64,000 nt of DNA from positions 372,001 to 436,000 of the forward strand of contig JAIVFH010000004.1 of NCBI GenBank assembly GCA_025765595.1, given 5' to 3'. Numbering within the stretch: position 1 is the first letter of the stretch; every line of letters starts with the position of its first letter. A model generated the notes under the pieces. That model ran no database searches, had not been told where the DNA came from, and worked only from the letters and a program-made list of their open reading frames with translations. Shown in pieces: positions 32,401 to 43,736 of the stretch. Made by a program: the position numbers and the translations under genes. The DNA is from Obelidium mucronatum (lineage: Eukaryota > Chytridiomycota > Chytridiomycetes > Chytridiales > Chytriomycetaceae).

Positions 32401-33914
32401 TTCGCAGTTCCGTTGATTCCAATTCTTGGTCTCTACTATTTCTTACAGCGACTGTACCGAAACACTTCTCGAGAACTCAAAAGACTGGACTCTACCACGC
32501 GTTCTCCTCTCTATGCCAACTTTGGTGCTACTTTGACTGGTTTGCCGACCATCAGGGCATATGGGGAGCAATCAACATTTATTCGAAACAATGATGCTGC
32601 CACCAACGGAAACAATTCTCCCTACTTTTTGCTTTCTTGCACTCAAAACTGGTTGGGAACGCGTCTTCAAGTTTTGGGCTCCTTGTTGGTATTTTTTGCG
32701 GCTCTCTTTGGTGTTTTGGCGGCCCGGACAATTGATGTTGCTTTGCTGGGTCTTCAACTGACGTGAGTATTTACAAATGCCGTATTTCACTTACTCTAAC
32801 TTCTGTGCTTGAATAGGCTATGCGCTCAACGTGACTCAAATCTTGAATCAGTTTGTCTCTCAGTTCACTGCTATTGAAGTAGCCATGAATGCTGTGGAGA
32901 GAGTTGAACATTACGCAAATCATGTTGAAATGGAGGCTGCGCCAATTGTGGAATCAAATAGACCACCGAAAAATTGGCCTGTTGAAGGAACCATCTCTTT
33001 CACGGATGTCACTCTCAGATACAGCGCAGACCAACCTTTGGTCATTAAAGGTGTATCTTTTGATATTCGAAACCGCGAGAAGATTGGCATTGTCGGAAGA
33101 ACCGGTTCAGGAAAGTCGAGTTTGATGCAAGCTCTGTTGCGCATGGTCGAACCAAGTTCTGGTGGAATTACTGTGGATGGTATTGACGTTTTGAAAATTG
33201 GTTTGTTTGATCTGCGTTCTCGCTTGGTGAGTTTGTTTCCAAACGATTTGGAGAAGCCAGACTGACTTGGAAGGATAGGCAATCATCCCACAAGACCCCG
33301 TCTTGTTCAGTGGAACATTCCGGAGCAACCTCGATCCGTTCAACGAATACACTGATATACAATTGTGGGATGCTATATCGCGAGCTGGATTGAAGAGTAA
33401 GGTGGCTGAGGCACCATGAAGGTCTTGAAGGGAAGATTCAGGAAGGAGGAGAGAACTTGTCCGTTGGTCAAAAGCAGCTTCTCTGCCTGGCCCGCGCCAT
33501 GCTTAAGACTCCAGTTATTTTAATTATGGACGAAGCGTATGTTGTTTTCAATGTCAAATTCTTCACTGAGATGAATTTTTGCAGGACGGCCAATGTTGAT
33601 TATGACACTGATGCATTCATCCAAAAAGCTTTGAGATCAGACTTCAAGCAAGCGACAATTATTACGATTGCTCATCGCCTGGTGAGTATATTTTTTCAGG
33701 AGTATCATTCCTGACTTTTTTTTTGCCATAGAATACAATTATCGACTATGATCGCGTCCTTGTACTCGACTCCGGTCTGATTGCGGAATTCGACTCTCCA
33801 GCAGCTTTGTTGCAGGATTCAACGTCAAGATTCTATTCAATGGTGGCAGAAACAGGCGCAGCAAATTTGGATCTTCTCAAGGAATTAGCAAATTCTTCTA
33901 ACCGCGAAATTTGA
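29444..33914 (+). CDS. ABCC (MRP/YOR1-type) ABC transporter, at least seven 1-nt frame breaks
   Basis: Full ABCC exporter: TMD1-NBD1-TMD2-NBD2. Main exons: 29444-29623, about 29670-29927, 29988-30799, 30855-30982, 31046-32762, 32817-33226, 33279-33536, 33585-33681, 33732-33914. NBD1 has Walker [10 protein letters not shown], signature [13 protein letters not shown] and Walker [18 protein letters not shown]2 has [25 protein letters not shown] and [13 protein letters not shown]. Both TMDs are clear. The conserved reading changes frame at about 30563-30567, 30735-30740, 30777-30779, 30785-30790, 31308-31313, the 32817 acceptor and 33408-33412. Each is explained by one extra base, mostly in a short homopolymer. 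No separate nonsense mutation was seen and all catalytic motifs survive, so consensus errors seem more likely than pseudogenisation. The start of exon 2 is uncertain. The substrate is unknown. Confidence 0.87.
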
Positions 33915-34051
33915 GTCCCTTTGAGTTTTTTGAAATAAATTAGAATATGAATTTTCGTGAATTGATAGTTGTTGTCCGGTACTTGACATTTGCGGACTCA
34001 CATCTTCTATTTATTTACTTTTATTTATTTTATTTTAGAAATTTATCAGTG

Positions 34052-35722
34052 ATGAGCACGCCGTCCAGCGCCGTCCCAGACCATCTGGCGGAGATCGTCC
34101 AGCTCAAAGCGAAAGGCAACGAGCAGCACAAGCAGCACAACCACGCGGCGGCAGCCAGCGAGTATTCGAAGGCCATCGCCCTTCTTGAGCGCGCGGCGGC
34201 GGCGCCGGACGATGACAACGATGACGCGGACGACAGCGTTTTCGCCAAGTGGTTTCCGTTCTTTGCGGCGGCGGCGCCGAGTCGCGGCGAACAGCGGCGC
34301 CTGCGCCCGCGCGGGTCGACGGGCGGCGCGCTCGCGCAGCAGCCGCCGGCGCCGATCGCGTCGCCGTCGCTCGCGCGCCGCTCCGAGCCCGCGCTGACAA
34401 AGCTGTCGTTTGCGGAGCTGCTCGACCGCGACGCCGGCGCCGCTGCGAACGGGGCGGCCGCGCCGAGTCCGGAGGTCGATCTGCTCGCGAGTCTGTATTC
34501 AAACAGGGCGCTCGCGTACACACTCAACAGGCAGTTGGATCTGGCCTGGGTGGATACAAACACAGTGATCCGACTGCGTCCCGATTGGGTCAAGGTGGAA
34601 TACTCTGGTTCAAAACTTGACGTCGTCGCGTTTCTAAAAGCCTGTATTTAAGGGGTATTTTCGGCGCGGCGAAGTATTTCTTCGAACACATCGATACAAG
34701 GATGCCATTCAAGATTTTCAAACTGCACTATCAAAGGTATAGGTCGCAGAAAAACAATTTGCAAACTGATTTACATTATTCAGGAACCAGCAAACCATTC
34801 CATTCTGGAAAGGATCACACGTGCAAAAATTCACCTTGAAGACGACAACTCTGGTCTTATATTTCAGCAAATAAGTGTTGCACGAGGGGATATATGCACT
34901 GCTCGATCAGTTTTGGCTCCTATTCAAAATGCCTTGTTTGACTTTGCTCGGAATATGCGGAACTTTATCTACTTTGTTGGTGATAAGGAATCCCGAGAAG
35001 TTATGGTGGTTGACGCAGTTTAGTATTAGTTTTCATTTTTCGTGTTCTCATGGTAACTGATTTAAATTTCCTAGTGCTGGGATATTGATGGAATCTTAAA
35101 AATCGCCGCGGCAGAAAAACTCACGATTGTGGGCGCAATTGTTACACATTACCACGTTGACCATGTTGGAGGCATACCCCCGCCCCCATACGATAAATAC
35201 GGTGTTCGTGTTGATGGTCTTGCCAAACTCCTCAAAAAACTTCCAACAATCAAGGCGTATTTGAATCCAAATGATATCCCCGGACTGCTAGCAGCGAATC
35301 CCGAACTCCCGCAAGATCGACTTGTTTCTACAAAGGATGGCGACGTTCTGTCGATACCCCTCAAACACTTGGAGAAAGGGCAGCCTCCGAGAACTTTATT
35401 TAAATGGATTCACACTCCCGGCCACACTCCAGGATCTCAGTGTATTCTTGTAAATGGAAATCGACTTTTGAGCGGGGACACGCTTTTCATTGGATCTTGT
35501 GGCCGTTGTGATTTCCCAGATTCCTCGCCAGAGCAACTTGGAGATAGTTTGGAAAAGCTTGCGGCATTGGGGGATGATGTTATTGTATTACCTGGCCATG
35601 ACTATGGAGGAGAATTCACGTCGGTGCAGAGAGAACGTCTTGATGGACTTCTATGCACCAGGAAACGGACAGAGTTTGTGCGGCGGCATGTGGCTCATCA
35701 ACAACAGACTAATAAAATGTGA
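34052..35722 (+). CDS. TPR - metallo-beta-lactamase fusion protein
   Basis: Predicted 502 aa. Exons: 34052-34594, 34653-34736, 34784-35017, 35075-35722, all phase 0. The N-terminal part has TPR helices (LKAKGNEQHKQHNHAAAASE, LASLYSNRALAYTLNRQLDL and GYFRRGEVFLRTHRYKDAIQ). They are interrupted by a GC-rich, Ala/Arg/Pro-rich insert. The C-terminal 270 residues are a glyoxalase II/ETHE1-like hydrolase with all metal ligands: THYHVDHVGG, TPGHTPGSQ, SGDTLFIGSCGRCDFP and LPGHDYGG. TPR and hydrolase parts meet inside one uninterrupted exon (34784-35017), so the fusion is not a gene-prediction artefact. The reaction may be on a glutathione thioester or persulfide; this is inference. An upstream in-frame extension to 33947 lacks an ATG near its start, so MSTPSS is chosen. 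The next gene starts 27 bp downstream. Confidence 0.85.
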
Positions 35723-35749
35723 TTGTTGCCCGAAAAAACCCGAAAAGTT

Positions 35750-36846
35750 ATGTTTCTTCAAGTCCGCGCAGCTCTACGAATCCCCCGCCGAAGCTTCTTT
35801 ACTTCGAATTCAGAAACTGCTGAATGCGTCTTTGAACGGCTGAGTGGGAAAGACGAAGGTTACCCTCCCCCAACTTTACTCCAGCACACAACTAAGACTA
35901 AAAGCCAGGAATCGCACTCATCACATTCAACCGCCCTTCTGCAAGAAACGCGCTTGGAAAAACATTCATGTCTCAGTTCCGTCGTGGACTAGCGGAGCTT
36001 CGGTTTGACGAAACAGTGAGGGTGGTGGTCCTTCGAAGTGCTGTGGACAAGGTCTTTTGTGCAGGAGCCGATTTAAAGGTTCTGAAACCCATCTCTTTTA
36101 TTCTCTCATTGTGTCTTCGCTTCTTATATGATATCCCATATAGGAGCGAGCACAAATGGATGCAAAGGAAGTTTCCGTTTTTGTTCATGGACTCCGATCT
36201 GCCTTTTCTGAAGTTGAAACGCTTCCTGTCCCAACTATTGCTGCAATTGACGGAGCTGCTTTGGGTGGTGGTTTGGAAGTTGCTCTCGCTGCCGATATTC
36301 GCGTTGCAGGTACGTTGATTCTCTCACTGGAGGAGATTGGTGTTTTAACCTCTGCTTATCAACCCTTTTTAAAATTAAAGGAGCCGGAGCTAGACTTGGT
36401 CTTCCGGAAACAAAACTCGCTATCATTCCAGGAGCAGGTGGAACACAACGACTTCCCCGCTTGATTGGAGCGTCTCGCGCCAAGGAGCTTATCTTTACTG
36501 GCCGCGTGTTGGACAACAAAGCTGCCTTTAGCATTGGACTTGTGAATCACGCCGTAGATGGAGTCGCGTTTGAAAAGGCTATCGAGATTGCCCGCGAGAT
36601 ATTACCCGCAGGTAAAGATGCCTTTTCACAACTGATTTTTAGTTTCTTGATTTAAATTCGTGTCTTTCAGGCCCTGTGGCGACAAGAATGGCCAAACTTG
36701 CTATTGACAAGGGAGTGCAGGTAGATATTGCGAGTGGGATGGCAATTGAGCAGGGCTGTTACGCACAGATTATTCCCACAGAGGACAGGATCGAAGGATT
36801 GCGTGCTTTCAAAGAGAAGAGGACGCCTGTTTACAAGGGCAAGTAA
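35750..36846 (+). CDS. AUH: Enoyl-CoA hydratase, AUH (methylglutaconyl-CoA hydratase) type
   Basis: Crotonase-family enzyme, 283 aa, probably mitochondrial and acting in leucine degradation. Exons: 35750-35858, 35909-36078, 36144-36309, 36381-36611, 36671-36846. The N-terminus [19 protein letters not shown] is Arg-rich and acid-free, a likely presequence. Family blocks: [90 protein letters not shown], and the C-terminal [13 protein letters not shown]. The [12 protein letters not shown] and [17 protein letters not shown] stretches favour AUH over short-chain enoyl-CoA hydratase. Conserved acidic residues sit in GGGLE and PETKL. The gene looks intact. Confidence 0.93.
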
Positions 36847-36891
36847 ATAAAACACAAAAATAAACGTTTTGGTCGATATTCTTTTTTTTTC

Positions 36892-39727
36892 ATGTTCACC
36901 AAACAGAACATTACGTTCGGAATCATTGGAAACTACTGCTACTTTCCTGATGTTGTTGTCGAAGGCTCGCAAGTTTCGAACTATTCAATTTCTGCGGCTG
37001 CAACGGAAGCCTTGGATCCGTACAGTTATTATGTCTATTTCAGTGATTTGGCGGCAGTTGTCTCTATCGATCTAGCGAACCGCCTTGAAGTTATCCCAAA
37101 CACATTTATCAACTATAAGCGATTCTCCGATTGCGGCGGATATTGGCCGACTGTACAGAATGATTTTGGCGGTGCTACAGGGGGATTTGCATCAAGTATT
37201 ATGATGGAAGACATATACGACAAGAATCCTGACATTGTTGGCGTTATCGGTCTTGAATATTCTTCAACAGCGCGAGGGCCCGCTGAAATCCTTTCTTTGA
37301 AGCAGGTGATGATTTCTTATTCCGTTGTTGTTGTCAAAACAAATAGTATACTGTAAGATAGATCCCTTACTGTTCTGGATGCAGCCAATCGCCTCGCCTT
37401 TCGAATAAGAACTTGTTCCCATATTTTTGGCGCCCCCTGCCCGGTCTTGGAATGGGGGACCACATATTTCAGCTTTTTGCCTCTTGGAATGTGAAACGCG
37501 TTGCTGTCATCTATCAAAAAGATGACGATATGGGGACCCAGTTTGGATTGGATATAATCGCGTCACTTCGCAGACGGGGCATTCTCGTTGTTGCGACAAT
37601 TGCACTTAGATCTTCAATCACTGACAATGTGTTGGCATACACAAGGACTGCACTAACACGCGTTGATGCGCGTTACATTATTTTATCTGGACAGGCAAAT
37701 TTTGGACTTGATGTGTATCAAGGGGTTGGGCTCGTAGATGAGCGCACGTCTGGTTAACGTATTCACATATGGCGTCTTCTGGAAATGATCCTGAACCGTA
37801 TAAACTACAACAAGGGTTGATATACTTGCAACCTCCGCCTCCGTCTGTTGATAGTTTGTGGTTCTCGGAATTTTACAATGGAATACTCTCCAAAGCCGAA
37901 ACAAATGCCAAAACATTCAGCGTTTGGGAGGTCCAATATGATACATTTACTGCAAATATCTTTGACTGTGGAATGATGCTAGCATACGGAATGCGTGATG
38001 TATGTTTAAAAAGTCACCATATTGCACACACTGAAAATTTGGACTTTGCAGCTAATAGCAAATGATGACACCATCACTCCGCTTTCACTAGCAAACCGAA
38101 TGAATCAAAACCGCATGAATTTCACACTCTTTCAAAATCTCGGATATGAGGGATTGATGGGGAATCCGACAAATGTTCTTTCATCGAATGGGGATTTGGA
38201 TGTTCCATACCATTTTTACTACTTCAATGGCGATTGGAACAACATTACTTTCTTTGGTCAAACCAATATGAATGCATCGAATTTCACATTCGTGGAGGAC
38301 CCCTTTGTTTTACGGAGGTTCCAGTTCCTCCTGATTTCTCCTTTCAGACATGAATAACCCGTAAAATTTCTTAACAGGCGCTTCAATTCCACCGGTTGAT
38401 GGACCAATGAAACCAATAGAAAAAATGATTCATGCAGCGGATAAATTTGGAGTCTTGATCATCTTTTATGCAACCTCACTCTTTGTTTCATGCCTGATAT
38501 GTACTTATTTCTCATGGAAGCATCAGAAAAAGCAATGCATCAAGCGGTCATCCTTACATTTTCTGCTGTGTACGATTTTGGGAGTTTTGCTATTCGATGC
38601 ATCTTTGTTGACCTTCCTCGGCCGAGTGACTGCCTACCAATGCAGGGCACGGTATTGGGCTCAAATCACAGGCTATGGATTAATTCTGGCATCATTGATT
38701 GCGAAAATGAAAATGAATGCCGTCCTTGTAGTGAGTCAGACCAAAGTCCGTAACTTTTCACTGTGGTGGAGAGTGTTGGTTCCAATTATCGGCAGCTGTT
38801 GTGTTCAGCTGGGTTTACTGACATTATGGACTTTATTCACCAACGTTCGAACTCTGCCTGCTTTGGTATCCCCTAAAAGCTCTGATTTTATACTTGTGTG
38901 CTCGTTTGGCTCTTTCAGTCACCCGATAGTTATCACTTTGCTGTTGTTCAATGGTACTATCCTTGCACTTGCTATTGCAATGGCTGTCTATGTATATGGG
39001 GTTGAAGCAGTAACTGGGGAAACCGCTTTCGCACCAGTCATTGTAGCATCTTTTCTTTTTGTGACCGTGATCATGATACCTGTGTTGCAATCCCAGCATC
39101 CATCAGAAAACAGTATCCTTCTGTATGCTACCACGATTTGGATCTTGTCTGTTATCGTTCTGGGATCTATTTATGTTCCGAAAATATGTTCAGTCTATTA
39201 TAAACCGGTGACGGTTGCGACAGCGAATGCCTCGATGTCGGCCAAGAGCGGTGGTGGCGGGAATACATCAAGACAGACTTCAAGAATGAATAGCGAAGTT
39301 GCAATTAGTTCAACACCAGTTCAACAGCAATCATTACAAAGGAGCGACAAAGTATCCTCAGTGAAAGTACAGAAGCTGGTTTGTTAGAAAAAAGGAATCG
39401 CTTCTGGAACTAATGGATTATTGGTAGGGGGTGTCAGCGTGCTCAATTCAAAGAAAGAGAAGAGCTTATTCCGAATCATGGATGATTGTTGATGCGGTCT
39501 CCTTCTCCTGTGGGACAAAGCGTTGGATAATGCTTTTAAGCCGTCAAACTGCGGAAACTATTCCGCTAACGGAATCGACTTCTGTTATGCCCAGCAACAT
39601 ATCGGAATCGAGACATTTACTCGCACTGTCAACAAACATAGACTGCACTACAATTTCAAAAGTAGTTTTCGAATTTGACAGTGCGACATTGCTGGACGAG
39701 TTTCAGAACAAGTTGGAAATAAAATAA
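36892..39727 (+). CDS. Class C (GABA-B-like) G-protein-coupled receptor A, two frame breaks
   Basis: Extracellular venus-flytrap domain, seven-helix domain and C-terminal tail. Blocks: NITFGIIGNYCYF, NRLEVIPNTFINYKRFSDCG, VGVIGLEYSSTARG, IPYCSGCSQSPRLSNK, KRVAVIYQKDDDMG, and FYYFNGDWNNITFFGQTN. The 7TM part starts FGVLIIFYATSLFVSCLICT and continues to SIYVPKICSVYY. The tail ends with a domain matching receptor B (KVVFEFDSATLLDEFQNKLE). Introns at about 37305-37371 and 38000-38049 are GT-AG. The frame is broken near 37752 (one base missing before WLTYSHM) and near 38302-38306 (one extra base; removal plus splicing gives LFYGGASIPPVDGP). Unlike receptor B, no signal peptide is visible: coding begins 45 bp after AUH directly at the first strand. 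Details of the last exons are tentative. Confidence 0.75.
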
Positions 39728-39741
39728 AGGGTTCATGTTGT

Positions 39742-40752
39742 TTATTTAGCAGCATTCAACTCACTTTCTGCTTCAACATTAGCTAGAACAACTTCAACAG
39801 CTCTTGAAACCATTTCAGAAATCCCCGCTATACCACTGTTGATGGCAAACACGTCGATTGTGTCACAACCGTTGGATATCGCCACGGTTTGAAAAGACTC
39901 TGTTGGTTCCAGTTTGGCAAGAATACGGGAATTGAACTGCTCATACGCAGGAAAGACAAACTGAGAAAAATAATTTGGAGGATCTTGCCATGTACCTTCC
40001 GGAATACAATGTCAACATCACACAACTAAAAAAAAAAAAAAAAGTAGAAACAAAATGGCATTACCTTCCAGCGTTACATATGAAAACCTAGACTCCCTCC
40101 GTTGCTTTAAAACCAAGTAATCCGAATGCAAAAAGATGATAAAGTCAAGTGCTTGTAGCACTGGATCGCTATCCATCATTAGAAACCCATCCACCAAATA
40201 TATCTTGGTCGCCGAAGAACCATTCAATCCATATTTTTCACGAAAATCAGATGATTGAGCAGTTAGAGAGTCGAGTTCAGACTGTTGAATGTCATCGTTG
40301 GAAATCGTTGGTCTGTTTGGACTCAGTTCCGACCCCACTCGAACAGTGCTTGACTTGATGTTTCGGAGATGCGAAGCAAAAGCATCCATCTAAAAATAAC
40401 AAACAACGCTCAGAAGGGGTGCGCGGGATGTCGCAAATTGTCTCTTTACGTTGAGAGCGTCAGGACAGTCCCAATGTTGAACACCATCAACCACAGGAAC
40501 CTGGGAATCGGCCTTGAAGAACTTGTCCTGAACATTCATATTCATGCATTAGAAACCAGTAACTCGGCTTCCAGACTCCTAACCTGATGAATCACTGCCA
40601 GATCAAGTATCCTTGCCAGCCATTCAGTTAATGTACTCTTGCCAGAACATGAAGCTCCTGTACAAAGCGGAACTGTCAGAAAAGAATGTAGTGTTGAAAC
40701 AACGGTTGAAGACGCTGAAACCTGCACAACCAATCAGAATCGTTCGTTCCAT
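39742..40752 (-). CDS. NRK1: Nicotinamide riboside kinase
   Basis: P-loop kinase that phosphorylates nicotinamide riboside to NMN in NAD salvage. Exons (minus): 40752-40731, 40657-40584, 40527-40450, 40389-40065, 39995-39742 (250 aa; yeast Nrk1 is 240). The first exon codes MERTILIG only. Splicing 72 bp then gives the Walker A site GASCSGKST. Further blocks: VIHQDKFFKADSQVP, QHWDCPDALN, IYLVDGFLMM, LKQRRESRFSY and TWQDPPNYFSQFVFPAYEQF, which fit the NRK family. Intron 39996-40064 holds a 15-nt A tract. Only 14 bp separate its stop from the stop of receptor A on the other strand. Confidence 0.9.
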
Positions 40753-40979
40753 TAAAAAAAAGAATATTTATTACAATTTTCTTTTAATTTTTATATTTAT
40801 AACATGTTTAATGCGAAGACAGTGAAGTTGGATGGCGCGAACTTAACAAGTTAATTGATGGTGATCTTGTATTCGTCATTGCTGTTCTCGAAGCAACGAA
40901 AGGTTCCTTCGAAATGATTGGCGGAAGATTCTTTGAGAAATTGTTGACATTCCAAAGACGGTAATTTTAAAATTCGGAG

Positions 40980-42387
40980 ATGGAAGGGCATTCATCGCAG
41001 TCTGACGTACGTAGTGTGAGCATTAGTTGGCTGTGGATGAGTGTGGGTTAACTGAGTGTGATCCAGCAGAAGCCGCAGGTCGAGGAGGTCAACAACCTGC
41101 ACCTGCTCGTGCAGAGCATCCCACGATCGCCGTCTCCAGCCGTTGCTGTTGCTGCACCCGCAAAGTGCGTTTGTTCTCGACTTGTTTGACTTGTTTGACT
41201 TGTTTAACTCTAACCAACCCGCCAACCAACACAGCAGAACAACGTCGCAATCGCCGGGCGACGACGGCGGCGCCAAGAAGAAACGGCGGCTTTCGGACGA
41301 CGCCGCCAGCGGCAGCGGCAGCGGCAAGAGCGCGATGGCGTCCAAGTTCCAGCAGAGTCTGCGCGTCAAGGAGCAGCAGCAGGCAATCATCGAGGCGCGC
41401 CTCGTGTCGCCGCCGGGCGCGTCCGCGCTGCAGCAGCACAACCTGGGGCCGCCGCTTCAGCAGCAACAACAACAGCAGCAACCGCAACAGTTTCGCCCCA
41501 TCCATCCCGCTCCCCCTCCCCTCGCACGGCTCAATATGCCCAAACACCCACAGCTGCATCAAACCCCTGACGGGGGCTATTATTCCCAGCCTCATTCGGC
41601 GGTTGAACCACAATCACATCAACATTATCGCCCCCCTCCAAACGGCTCTGCCCCAAACACTTCCATTCCTTCATCAGCTCCTTACGATCGCAAATTTCCT
41701 CTGCCACCCCCTTCCCCATCTGCCCCCCATGGCCCACCTCACGGTGCATTCCCTCCGCCTCCAACAAGTGCTAATCCGTATAACCAACCCCCAAATATTG
41801 CTGCCCGCCGTGCATTTGTATCACTTTTCGAATCAGTCTATGACACGGCATCCGAAGATCTCCCCAAACTGGTTGCCACTCTCAAAGATCAGATGCGAAA
41901 ATCTAGTTCATTACTCCAAACACTCCAAGCAAGTGGACAAATGATTGAAGGGCTGGTTCGGTCATGTTTTCGCGATATGCAATTGCAATACGGGGAAAAG
42001 TTTGGAGCGGCATTAAACGACTTAAATCGGCGGTTGGAAGTCCTGGAGGCTGCCGCTGTGGCGAATAATTCATCTGCACCGTCTGCTGCATTGAATCCCA
42101 TTGCTTCAAACGATTCAGCTGAGGCTGCAACTGAGAACACAGCTTCTGCTGGACCAAGCTCCGATAGCAACGTTGGCGAAGCAAACAATGTGGATAAATC
42201 TTCAACGATTTCGGCATCTGCTGGACCTGGACCCCGAAAAGTCGATTACTCCAATTCAGGATTCCGAGGCGAGCCCATGACTCCGGCATTCAAGACAAGC
42301 AATACGACAACGGCAGAATCTCAGGAAATGACGGCAATGTTGAAGGTTTTAATGGATCGAATTGAACAACTTGAAAAGAAGCAATAA
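40980..42387 (+). CDS. Hypothetical Gln/Pro-rich protein with nuclear-localisation-like motif
   Basis: I do not recognise it. Exons: 40980-41006, 41067-41164, 41235-42387, giving 425 aa. It begins MEGHSSQSDQKPQVEEVNNL. A KKKRR cluster near residue 55 could be a nuclear localisation signal. A Gln run and a Pro-rich segment (residues of about 100-230) follow. Residues of about 240-325 form a predicted helical domain (ARRAFVSLFESVYDTASEDL ... LVRSCFRDMQLQYGEKFGAA), then a Ser/Ala-rich linker and a short C-terminal coiled coil (LMDRIEQLEKKQ). This fits a chromatin or transcription accessory factor, but that is only a guess. The first 250 bp of exon 3 are GC-rich. Confidence 0.65.
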
Positions 42388-42474
42388 TATTACATAATAA
42401 TGCCAAAGCCATAAAAAAGTCAACGAAACACATCACCCCTGAAAAAGATATGCGCCTTAAGCATTCGAACACCT

Positions 42475-43557
42475 ATGCAGACTTCGACACATACAATGAT
42501 GGCACCGAGCTGTTGCTTTGTCTCTTCAACCTCTCAGCACTCACAATGGATGTACTGGCTCAACGTTTCAATCGCAACGCCCTTTAACTCTGTAGATCTT
42601 ATTATATCCCCACCCGAGGGCAGCGGATCCTTTGTGTTTTCATCGCCAATTGCCGTTGTTGGAAATGCAAAGAATCCACCACCAGCCGCCTGCCGTCCAA
42701 CAACTCTTCTCGGAAATGGAAGTGAATGGATCTGTGATATGACTCAAGCAAACTCAGCGATAGCCTTTTTAATTGATTCATCAGGCGCCTACCCCCCAAA
42801 CTCGGTGCCTATCCTACAGTCTGTCGCATCGTTTCAGGACAATGGTACCTTGAATTCGCCATCATCAATGCCTTCGTCCTCAATCGCGTGTGTTCAAGCA
42901 GAACCGAATGCGAAATGCCCCTCAATTCCTCCAATTTCGCACGACACAAACCCCTCCACATCACCAACGGCATCCGCTTCGTCGTCAAATCTCTCACCAG
43001 GAACTGTTACTACAATTTCAATAGTTGCTGGTGTCTCAGTTGCAGCTGTTTTAATTGTGGGCTTCATGCGAATTCGAAATAGGGAATGGTTCAAGTCATT
43101 CTTGTCAAAGTTTTCCAACGAAGACGAACCTCGCCAACCAGTAGCTCAGCAGTCCACCCATGGAAATGCAACAATTCAGGTGTCTCCGCCATCTTCATTG
43201 AATGCTTCATCAAAGAGCTCACCCAGTCCCTCTGTTGGCATTGCACCTCGTTCTCCAAAGTTACTACATTCTCAAGGATCGAATCAAATATATTCCCAGA
43301 ACATCACGCTGGAAAGGAAACGAGTAGATCAGGGCGCAAGAAAAATGCCAGTCAATCCGTTGGCTTTTAATCGTCATTCGATTTCTGGGATGCAGATTGG
43401 AAACATGTCGAATAGTACTTCACGAAAAAGAAACTCAAGTCCGAATAGCACAATGCAATCCAGTATTATGTTATTCGCACCGAAAGGTGTCGGTGACACA
43501 ACGCGGGATGTCGATGATGACGACGATGTTCCTTTGCAGGCGATTGTCAGAAAATAA
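42475..43557 (+). CDS. Hypothetical single-pass membrane protein, 360 aa
   Basis: Unknown protein read as one exon. Residues 1-175 are Ser/Pro/Thr-rich with several cysteines (ACRPTTLL, WICDMTQ, IACVQAEPNAKCP) and suit an extracellular region. One transmembrane segment follows (TISIVAGVSVAAVLIVGFM, about 183-201) with a stop-transfer RIRNRE. The cytosolic tail of about 155 residues is Ser- and Arg-rich and ends with an acidic patch (DVDDDDDVPLQ). No signal peptide is visible at the assigned start, so a 5' exon may be missing; a frame reading NTYADFDTYNDGTELLLCLF overlaps the first 110 bp. It could be a surface sensor. Confidence 0.6.
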   Translation: MQTSTHTMMAPSCCFVSSTSQHSQWMYWLNVSIATPFNSVDLIISPPEGSGSFVFSSPIAVVGNAKNPPPAACRPTTLLGNGSEWICDMTQANSAIAFLIDSSGAYPPNSVPILQSVASFQDNGTLNSPSSMPSSSIACVQAEPNAKCPSIPPISHDTNPSTSPTASASSSNLSPGTVTTISIVAGVSVAAVLIVGFMRIRNREWFKSFLSKFSNEDEPRQPVAQQSTHGNATIQVSPPSSLNASSKSSPSPSVGIAPRSPKLLHSQGSNQIYSQNITLERKRVDQGARKMPVNPLAFNRHSISGMQIGNMSNSTSRKRNSSPNSTMQSSIMLFAPKGVGDTTRDVDDDDDVPLQAIVRK

Positions 43558-43736
43558 AAGAAATAAGAACGCATGTATAGGATGATTAACTGCAGTCATT
43601 TCAACTTACAGTCCGCAGTCTGTGTGACATGCGGGTGTTAGCATTTTAACAATGCAATTCCTACCACAATCAAAAATTCCTTGGGAAAAAAAAGAAGGTA
43701 ACTGGGGCAAAGAAGGCATCTGGGGCCCTGTTCATA

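Noticed and set aside
33947..34051. N-terminal extension of the TPR-hydrolase
   Set aside because: The extension is AT-rich, hydrophobic (LLFIYFYLFYF) and unlike the rest; MSTPSS fits a cytosolic TPR start better.
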